Source: an uncultured Pseudomonadota bacterium (GTDB taxonomy: Bacteria; Pseudomonadota; Gammaproteobacteria; Burkholderiales; Eutrophovitaceae). From it: a DNA stretch of 12,120 bases. Shown here one piece after another: positions 7,003 to 12,120 of the stretch. The notes under the pieces were generated by a model. The model was not told the DNA's origin. It was given only the letters and a program-made list of their open reading frames with translations, and made no database searches. A program made the translations under genes and the position numbers. Every line of letters starts with the position of its first letter. The first letter of the stretch is position 1. Location: NCBI GenBank assembly GCA_913057845.1, contig CAJXPC010000021.1, positions 1-12,120 of the forward strand. Direction: 5' to 3'.

Positions 7003-8451
7003 ATGAGTGAGACCGACAAAAAAAATACCCAAAGTAGTATCGATGCTGTCCAACGATCTTTGGAAGATATCAAGACTAGTCTGGATAAATATCAACACGT
7101 TGAGAATCTCTTAGGCGATCAGGAGATGCCTCGTCAAGATGTCGTTGACGGATTTATTCAAGAACCAAATCTCATCGGGCTGCAGGATAAACTGGATGCG
7201 ATGCATCCTGCCGATATCGCGGCAATACTAGAGCAACTGCCGTTGGATGAGCGCTTGGTCGTATGGAAGCTCGTCCGATCCGAGTTCGACGGCGATGTCT
7301 TACTTGAAGCCTCAGGTGCCGTTAGGGAAACCCTAATAGCAGATATGGATGATCACGAGCTTGTTGCGGCGACTGAACAGCTGGATGCTGATGAAATTGC
7401 TGATCTTGCTCCAGATTTTCCTGAGGGTGTTATTGCTGATGTATTTCGTTCTTTGTCAGAAGCCGAACGGTTACAACTTAAGGCCGCGTTATCTTATCCC
7501 GAAGATACCGTAGGCGCATTAATGGACTTCGAAATGGTGACCGTGCGAGAGGATGTGTCACTGGATGTGGTGCTTAGATATTTACGTCGGTTGGAAAAGC
7601 TACCACCTAATACAGACAAACTTTTTGTTGTAGATCGTCGTGAAATGTTGAAAGGAGTTTTATCAGTCAGTGATTTGATTGTTGCGGCGCCTGAAACGAA
7701 AGTGTGTGACGTCATGTCCACAGATGTAGTGAGTTTCAATCCAGATCGAGATGCGGAGAGCGCCGCTCACGCGTTTGAGCGTTACGACTTGGTCTCTGCT
7801 CCTGTTGTTGATGGCTATAATCGTATTGTGGGTCGGATGACGATCACCGACATCGTGGATTACATCCGAGAGGACGCTGAGCAGGAATCATTGGGTAAAG
7901 TGGGTTTGCGGGATGAGGATTTATTCTCTTCGGTTTGGAAGAGCGCCAAAAATAGGTGGCTATGGCTCGCAGTAAATCTAGGGACGGCTTTCTTTGCCTC
8001 TCGTGTTATTGGCTTATTTGAGAATTCAATAGAGAAGTTGGTTGCTTTGGCGACACTTATGCCTATTGTTGCGGCTATAGCTGGTAACTCAGGTAATCAG
8101 ACGATCACGTTGATTGTTCGAGCATTAGCTTTTGAAGAAATTAACAAAAGTAATGCGAAAGGACTTTTGCTTAAAGAGCTTGCGATTGCGGTTGTGAATG
8201 GCTTTTTGTGGGGTTCTGTTGCAGGATTTTTTGCATGGCTTCTTTATGGAAATATCGCTCTTGGGCTGGTGATGTTGAGCGCGATGCTACTTAATCTTGT
8301 CGTAGGTGCTGCGGTGGGTATGTTGGTTCCATTATTTTTACAAAAAATGGGGAGAGATCCAGCTATTGGATCCTCTGTGTTATTAACATTCACCACCGAC
8401 AGCATGGGCTTTCTAATATTTCTTGGAATGGCCACTGTATTCTTGGTGTAA
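7003..8451 (+). CDS. mgtE: Magnesium transporter MgtE
   Basis: A 482-residue inner-membrane Mg2+ channel/transporter that closes when cytosolic Mg2+ is high. A charged N-terminal extension of about 50 residues precedes the MgtE N superhelical domain (about 60-165, starting LDAMHPADIAAILEQLP). Two CBS domains follow (about 170-290, with VCDVMSTDVV and ITDIVDYIRE) and form the Mg2+ sensor. A connecting helix leads into a membrane domain of five helices (about 318-482). Diagnostic pore motifs are PIVAAIAGNSGNQT (354-367) and FTTDSMGF (463-470). Asp466 in the latter corresponds to the pore aspartate of Thermus MgtE. GAGGG ends six bases before the ATG. It lies 54 bp after the unknown secreted protein and may have its own promoter. 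Members with Co2+ transport are known, but Mg2+ is the default reading. Confidence 0.95.
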   Translation: MSETDKKNTQSSIDAVQRSLEDIKTSLDKYQHVENLLGDQEMPRQDVVDGFIQEPNLIGLQDKLDAMHPADIAAILEQLPLDERLVVWKLVRSEFDGDVLLEASGAVRETLIADMDDHELVAATEQLDADEIADLAPDFPEGVIADVFRSLSEAERLQLKAALSYPEDTVGALMDFEMVTVREDVSLDVVLRYLRRLEKLPPNTDKLFVVDRREMLKGVLSVSDLIVAAPETKVCDVMSTDVVSFNPDRDAESAAHAFERYDLVSAPVVDGYNRIVGRMTITDIVDYIREDAEQESLGKVGLRDEDLFSSVWKSAKNRWLWLAVNLGTAFFASRVIGLFENSIEKLVALATLMPIVAAIAGNSGNQTITLIVRALAFEEINKSNAKGLLLKELAIAVVNGFLWGSVAGFFAWLLYGNIALGLVMLSAMLLNLVVGAAVGMLVPLFLQKMGRDPAIGSSVLLTFTTDSMGFLIFLGMATVFLV

Positions 8452-8456
8452 ATTCG

Positions 8457-8479
8457 TATCTAGACTGTTGACCTAGATA
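8457..8479 (+). terminator. Weak hairpin after mgtE, with promoter-like sequence
   Basis: TATCTAG and CTAGATA form a perfect 7-bp stem around a 9-base loop, six bases after the mgtE stop. The stem is AT-rich and followed by a mixed pyrimidine stretch, not a clean T run, so termination would be weak. TTGACC (8468-8473), overlapping the loop and stem, is a good -35 element. A poor -10 (AATTAT, 8493-8498) at 19 bases would start transcription almost at the msrP start codon. Both readings are tentative. Confidence 0.3.
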
Positions 8480-8507
8480 TTCTCCTTTCTCAAATTATTA
8501 TTCATTG

Positions 8508-9458
8508 ATGAAAAATTTTTTTAAATCAGATATTCCCTCTTCCGAAATCACACCAAAAAAACTATTTGAGTCTAGACGACGATGGATACAGGGTGGTTTC
8601 GCATCATTGGCGGCGATGGCCGTCCCTATCACAAGTGCCAAGCCACGCGATGGAAAAAATTTCCCGATTGAATTTGAATTAAAAAAAAGCGAATTCTCGA
8701 CTGCTGAGGAGCTAACCACTTACTCGGATGTCACTAGGTATAATAATTTCTACGAGTTTGGTACGGGGAAAGAAGATCCTTTTGAGCAGGCCCATAGATT
8801 GAAGACAGAAGGGTGGACCATACAAGTTATCGGTGAAGTTCATCGGCCACAAAGATTCGATATTGATCAACTCTTACGCCTCGCGCCGCTTGAGGAACGT
8901 ATTTATCGATTGCGGTGTGTCGAGGCCTGGTCCATGGTGATCCCCTGGATTGGTTTTCCGCTGTCCAAATTATTAGATGCAGTTCAGCCTACTGGAAATG
9001 CTCGTTATGTAGAGTTTATTTCTTTGCACGACCCGGAACAGATGCCAGGACAAAGGACTGCGGTGCTTGATTGGCCATATAAGGAAGGCTTGCGGTTGGA
9101 TGAGGCTATGAATCCGCTCACGCTTTTGACGCTAGGTTTATACGGAGAAATGTTGCCGAATCAAAATGGAGCTCCAGTGAGGCTTGTGGTGCCGTGGAAA
9201 TATGGTTTTAAAAGTGCGAAATCAATCGTGACCATTAAATTGACAGAACACAAGCCAGCCACCTCGTGGAATCTTGCCGGTCCCAGCGAGTATGGGTTTT
9301 ATTCCAATGTAAACCCTCACGTTTCCCATCCAAGATGGAGCCAACGAAAGGAGCGACGGATTGGAGATTTTCTTAAGCGAGATACAGAAATGTTTAATGG
9401 GTATTCCAAATGGGTCGCAGATTTGTATCGTGATCTAGATCTCAACAAGCACTACTGA
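8508..9458 (+). CDS. msrP: MsrP, periplasmic protein-methionine-sulfoxide reductase, molybdenum subunit
   Basis: A 316-residue catalytic subunit (formerly YedY) of the MsrPQ system, which reduces methionine sulfoxide in oxidised periplasmic proteins. Residues 22-28 (SRRRWIQ) form the twin-arginine export signal, followed by [11 protein letters not shown] and a cut near SAKP, so it is folded with its molybdopterin before Tat export. Then come the family hallmark [13 protein letters not shown] (about 80-92) and [14 protein letters not shown], in which Cys137 is the ligand to molybdenum. Length matches the family. A TTG lies directly before the ATG at 8508; I chose the ATG. No Shine-Dalgarno sequence is visible. 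msrQ follows after 15 bp, the usual order. No molybdenum-cofactor genes or HprRS-type regulators are present in this window. Confidence 0.96.
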   Translation: MKNFFKSDIPSSEITPKKLFESRRRWIQGGFASLAAMAVPITSAKPRDGKNFPIEFELKKSEFSTAEELTTYSDVTRYNNFYEFGTGKEDPFEQAHRLKTEGWTIQVIGEVHRPQRFDIDQLLRLAPLEERIYRLRCVEAWSMVIPWIGFPLSKLLDAVQPTGNARYVEFISLHDPEQMPGQRTAVLDWPYKEGLRLDEAMNPLTLLTLGLYGEMLPNQNGAPVRLVVPWKYGFKSAKSIVTIKLTEHKPATSWNLAGPSEYGFYSNVNPHVSHPRWSQRKERRIGDFLKRDTEMFNGYSKWVADLYRDLDLNKHY

Positions 9459-9473
9459 CGCCACCGTTTTGCT

Positions 9474-10094
9474 ATGGACGAAGCCCCTGTGTCACGACCA
9501 TCACGCTTAAGAGAGAGGATTGACACTCGGATCATCTGGTTGTTTAGCGCGATTCCGCTGATCACGCTCTGTGTGAAGGCTATGAGGGGTGAATTAACAG
9601 CCAATCCAATTGAATTTATTTCGCAATTTACTGGTTGGTGGACGCTTTTTTCCCTGTTGCTGACCTTGTGCGTTACGCCGATCAGATATCTTTTTAGTTT
9701 GCCTGTTGTATTTCCTTTGCGAAGAACATTTGGACTCATTACGTTTGTTTACGGGTCCATTCATTTTTTAACTTGGTTAGCTTTAGATCAGTTTTTTGAT
9801 TGGACCGAAATTGCCTTAGATCTCTCTGAGCGCCCTTTTATTTATATTGGTTTTTTCGCTTTTGTTGGCCTATTCGTATTAGCACTGACATCAACTAATC
9901 GTGCCAAAGTGGTTCTTGGAGCCCTGCGTTGGCGGCAGCTACATAAGAGCATTTACCTGATTGCAATTTTAGGCGTGGCGCATTTTTTTGTTTTGGTAAA
10001 ACGTGATGTATGGGAGCCGTTAATGTTTGCGGCAGTGCTCTTTGTGTTGTTGGGATATCGATTGTTCCTGAGACTCTCGAAGGACAGACGTTAA
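9474..10094 (+). CDS. msrQ: MsrQ, heme-binding membrane subunit of MsrPQ
   Basis: A 206-residue polytopic inner-membrane protein (formerly YedZ) that passes electrons from the respiratory chain or flavin reductase to MsrP. About six hydrophobic segments are visible, near 20-36, 50-70, 85-105, 121-139, 158-174 and 178-196. His97 (SIHFLTW), His157 (QLHKSIY) and His170 (GVAHFFV) are spaced 60 and 13 residues apart, the same spacing as the heme-related histidines His91, His151 and His164 of the Escherichia coli protein. It forms an operon with msrP. It ends 24 bp from the stop of the opposing EamA-family gene. Confidence 0.95.
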   Translation: MDEAPVSRPSRLRERIDTRIIWLFSAIPLITLCVKAMRGELTANPIEFISQFTGWWTLFSLLLTLCVTPIRYLFSLPVVFPLRRTFGLITFVYGSIHFLTWLALDQFFDWTEIALDLSERPFIYIGFFAFVGLFVLALTSTNRAKVVLGALRWRQLHKSIYLIAILGVAHFFVLVKRDVWEPLMFAAVLFVLLGYRLFLRLSKDRR

Positions 10095-10120
10095 CCACAT
10101 TGGCACTTGGTTGGATTTTT
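10093..10120 (+). terminator. Possible weak terminator for msrQ
   Basis: AACCA (10093-10097) can pair with TGGTT (10108-10112) around a 10-base loop, followed by GGA and five T. A 5-bp stem is short for a terminator. Its place between two converging genes 24 bp apart is the main argument. Confidence 0.25.
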
Positions 10121-11030
10121 AACGCTTATAGTATCGCGTGGTTAGGAAAATCCCTAAAATAATGCCTGAAAACCCCAGTAAACTATTTAGTCCTATAGCC
10201 TCATTGAGAATGATCCATGCTAGAGCGGATGCCACTATTGGTTCCGCGAGCACTATTGTTGAAACGAGTGTTGCAGGGAATCGCCGAACTCCCCAATTAA
10301 GGATTGTGTGCCCAATGAGTTGTGGACCTAGGGCTAAGCAGAAGATATATATCCAAGCTGATCCAGATATATCGGGAGCTAACTGCTTGATGCTGGACAG
10401 GTTATATAAAACTAAAGTTATTGTGGCAAAAGTATATGTCAGAAAAACGTAGACTTTTAATTCAATAGTCTGCCGAAGCATGCGACCAATGATGAGATAA
10501 GCTGCGACGGAAATCGCGCCTAAAGTGGCTAGCAGCTCACCTTTAATAGACCTTTGCCCTTGACTGATTAACGTTTCTTCCGCAAACGAGAAGAGGAAGA
10601 ATGCGCTTCCAGTTGCAATGAGTATCCCAATAAGCTGTTTTCTGCTGATTGTTTCTTTTAGAACAATCCAACTTAGTAGCACGACCCAAATTGGACTCGT
10701 TGTCACAAGAAATGTACTTTTTGCGACTGAGATATATTCGAGGGAGACAATCCACGTCATAAAGTGGACAGCTAAAAAAATGCCTGACAGTGCACTTTTA
10801 AACATCGTTTTAGCATCACAACATCGGATGCCGTTGATGATGGATCTAGAGGAAATCAAACCCAGACATATTGATGCTATAGCTAGTCGAAGGAACGCTA
10901 TGGTATTTGAAGTAGCCCCTTCGTTGTGAGCGCCGCGAACGAGTATTGCTGCCGTTGAGATTATTAAAACAGCAATTATAAGTGGGAGCGAGGTCTGATA
11001 GGTGCTCCCTTTTATAATAGGGCTAGCCAA
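10119..11030 (-). CDS. EamA/DMT-family permease
   Basis: A 303-residue inner-membrane protein with about ten hydrophobic segments, arranged as two EamA repeats typical of the drug/metabolite transporter superfamily. The first repeat contains 'AVHFMTWIVSLEYISVAKST' and ends LLSWIVLKE. The second contains GHTILNWGVRRFPA and a proline-glutamate helix ending ALAWIILNE, the same helix-plus-Glu ending as repeat 1. Members export amino acids, nucleosides or other metabolites; the substrate here is unknown. The only plausible start is TTG at 11030-11028, directly after the TAG stop of the preceding gene, with no Shine-Dalgarno sequence. No ATG, GTG or TTG follows in frame before the first membrane helix. 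Translation by coupling to the upstream gene is therefore likely. Downstream lysA context hints at amino acid metabolism but does not prove a lysine substrate. Confidence 0.9.
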   Translation of the reverse strand: MASPIIKGSTYQTSLPLIIAVLIISTAAILVRGAHNEGATSNTIAFLRLAIASICLGLISSRSIINGIRCCDAKTMFKSALSGIFLAVHFMTWIVSLEYISVAKSTFLVTTSPIWVVLLSWIVLKETISRKQLIGILIATGSAFFLFSFAEETLISQGQRSIKGELLATLGAISVAAYLIIGRMLRQTIELKVYVFLTYTFATITLVLYNLSSIKQLAPDISGSAWIYIFCLALGPQLIGHTILNWGVRRFPATLVSTIVLAEPIVASALAWIILNEAIGLNSLLGFSGIILGIFLTTRYYKR

Positions 11031-11477
11031 CTAGTTCAATTTGTCTGGAGGAGTCGGTCCTGGTGGTAATGCATACACTTCAATGCCTTCGTCCTTTAAT
11101 TCTTGCATGACTTCGACCGAAGCTTCACCGCGAATGGATCGGTTATCAGATTCTCCATAATAAATCTTTCTTGCCTCATCCGGGAATTGAGGGCCAACAT
11201 CTTCAGTATTTTTAGCGATGTATTCGATGAACTGATTATGAAGCTGCTGTAGGTTTACCCCAGCAAGGGCCATTTCTTTTTGTTTGGTTTTCGAAGAAGC
11301 GTTCTGGTCGGGCAACGTATTGAGATAAGGGGCAGAGAGCTGTTTAGAAATGGTTGTTGAGCCGCAGGTTGGGCAGGACAGCTGTCCGTTGGATACCTGC
11401 TTATCAAAATCGTCTTGAGAGGAGAACCAGCCCTCAAACTTATGTTGTTGGTCGCAAGCTAAATCGTAAACAATCAT
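11031..11477 (-). CDS. DUF1178 family zinc-ribbon-like protein
   Basis: A 148-residue protein matching the DUF1178 family in length and in both end motifs. The N-terminal zinc-ribbon-like part begins MIVYDLACDQQHKFEGWF. Cys8, His12, Cys35 and Cys38 (CPTCGS) are candidate zinc ligands. A polar linker of about 40 residues leads to the conserved C-terminal part, with EDVGPQFPDEARKIYYGE and RSIRGEAS. There is no signal peptide or membrane segment, so it is cytosolic. No biochemical role is established for the family. The ATG at 11477 lies 98 bp after the lysA stop. Its own stop abuts the EamA start, so the two form a tight pair. Confidence 0.9.
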   Translation of the reverse strand: MIVYDLACDQQHKFEGWFSSQDDFDKQVSNGQLSCPTCGSTTISKQLSAPYLNTLPDQNASSKTKQKEMALAGVNLQQLHNQFIEYIAKNTEDVGPQFPDEARKIYYGESDNRSIRGEASVEVMQELKDEGIEVYALPPGPTPPDKLN

Positions 11478-11575
11478 TATTGGAGCCTAAGCGAATCGAA
11501 AAATGTTCAAATTAGACTCTATTCTAACGTATTCATCTGATACGAAAAATTCACCTAAAGGATAAATGTTTGAGT
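11478..11575 (-). other. Gap between lysA and the DUF1178 gene
   Basis: This 98-bp AT-rich gap holds two 5-bp inverted repeats (CGTAT/ATACG at 11528-11544 and TTAGA/TCTAA at 11512-11527). Neither is followed on the minus strand by a T run, so I see no convincing lysA terminator. A promoter for the DUF1178 gene could lie here. The best -10-like match is TAGAAT on the minus strand, without a good -35. Confidence 0.4.
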
Positions 11576-12109
11576 TTATTCTAGACTTGGAATAGTTCGT
11601 TCATTTGCGAAAAGCTCTTCCACTGTTTCACGTTCCCGAATCACATAGGCGTGGTCCTCATCAATGAGCAATTCGGGTGCTCTTGGCCGGGTATTGTAAT
11701 TCGAGCTCATAGTCATTCCGTACGCGCCAACGGAGTGAATGGCCAGCACATCTCCTTCGCGTACCGAAAGGTTACGGTCTTTCCCAAGAAAATCACCTGT
11801 TTCACAGATCGGCCCAACGATATCGTAAAGTCTTTCTGGATCTGAATTCTCGAAATCTATGTTATCGATCTGATGATACGCACTGTATAAGGATGGTCGA
11901 GCCAAATCATTCATTGCAGCGTCAACGACAATGAAATTCTTATTTGATCCGTGTTTAAGGTATTCAATTGTGGTGAGTAGGACACCAGAATTACCAACGA
12001 TAGATCGGCCTGGCTCTACAAGAATCTCTTGCTCGCGTCCACCCATTATTTCCAGCAACATCGACACGAAATTTTCTTGATCAATTGGACTCTCATCTTG
12101 ATACTGAAT
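11576..12109 (-). CDS. lysA: Diaminopimelate decarboxylase, C-terminal part (5' truncated)
   Basis: The last 177 residues of a PLP-dependent enzyme of about 415, which converts meso-diaminopimelate to L-lysine in the cytosol. The natural frame enters at 12109 with IQYQDESPID, the end of the family's LGI-Y motif. An apparent GTG start at 12067 is internal. Diagnostic segments are EPGRSIVGNSG (substrate and phosphate contact), DAAMNDLARPSLY, CETGDFLGKDR (its Cys reaches the partner subunit's active site in the dimer) and GAYGMTMSSNYNTRPRAPELL. The lysine that binds PLP lies in the missing N-terminal barrel. The gene is cut by the adapter at 12110. lysA is commonly followed by dapF, but here the next gene is the DUF1178 protein. 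Confidence 0.97.
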   Translation of the reverse strand: MQYQDESPIDQENFVSMLLEIMGGREQEILVEPGRSIVGNSGVLLTTIEYLKHGSNKNFIVVDAAMNDLARPSLYSAYHQIDNIDFENSDPERLYDIVGPICETGDFLGKDRNLSVREGDVLAIHSVGAYGMTMSSNYNTRPRAPELLIDEDHAYVIRERETVEELFANERTIPSLE

Positions 12110-12120
12110 CTGTCTCTTAT
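12110..12120 (-). other. Start of Nextera mosaic end (artificial sequence)
   Basis: CTGTCTCTTAT equals the first 11 bases of the reverse-complemented 19-base mosaic end found intact at 29-47. It replaces the natural continuation of lysA. An 11-base match alone could occur by chance, but its position at the very end and the matching adapter at the other end make it convincing. Confidence 0.93.

Noticed and set aside
9452..9739. Open frame antisense to msrQ
   Set aside because: No protein features. msrQ on the other strand has conserved histidine spacing.
11528..11544. CGTAT/ATACG inverted repeat as the lysA terminator
   Set aside because: On the minus strand the T-run precedes the stem and does not follow it, and the stem is only 5 bp.
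12065..12067. GTG at 12067 (minus strand) as the lysA start
   Set aside because: The frame stays open to 12109 and the residues before it (IQYQDESPID) are recognisable LysA sequence. The gene is truncated.

Overview
The window looks like a fragment of a bacterial chromosome, most likely from a free-living, Gram-negative gammaproteobacterium. The main reasons are MsrP/MsrQ, a DUF1178 protein, proteobacterial-type MgtE and LysA, several Sec signal peptides and moderate base composition (roughly mid-40s % GC by eye, not computed). The exact lineage cannot be read from the sequence. Both ends are artificial. Bases 1-47 are an Illumina Nextera i5 adapter (P5 tail, index, Read 1 segment, mosaic end), and bases 12110-12120 are the start of the reverse-complemented mosaic end. 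The natural insert is therefore 48-12109, and the first and last genes are cut by library construction, not by evolution.

Layout: (i) 48-1565, plus strand: the C-terminal part of an MDR-superfamily dehydrogenase, then a glutathione S-transferase-like protein. (ii) 1703-6948, plus strand: two tandem paralogous secreted metallopeptidase-like proteins (gluzincin type, closest to family M61 but short and without PDZ), an amidase-signature hydrolase, and a secreted protein of unknown function. (iii) 7003-8451, plus strand: an MgtE Mg2+ channel/transporter. (iv) 8508-10094, plus strand: the msrP-msrQ pair for repair of oxidised methionine in the periplasm. (v) 10119-12109, minus strand: the end of lysA, a DUF1178 zinc-ribbon protein and an EamA/DMT-family transporter, transcribed in the order lysA, DUF1178, EamA. 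msrQ and the EamA gene converge with only 24 bp between them. No gene-free stretch exceeds 140 bp, and I see no tRNA, rRNA, CRISPR, insertion sequence or phage gene.

Most of the window is ordinary chromosome: lysine biosynthesis, Mg2+ uptake, oxidised-protein repair, an exporter-type permease. The least understood part is 1703-6948. There the duplicated secreted peptidase-like genes sit directly ahead of an amidase and a secreted protein I do not recognise. Gaps of 25 and 23 bp suggest that the second peptidase-like gene, the amidase and the unknown protein are co-transcribed. Both peptidase-like proteins keep HExxH plus a downstream Glu at identical spacing and share a conserved cysteine pattern. 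The first has a run of nine G exactly at a conserved glycine motif. I found no clear evidence of an entirely new defence or mobile system.
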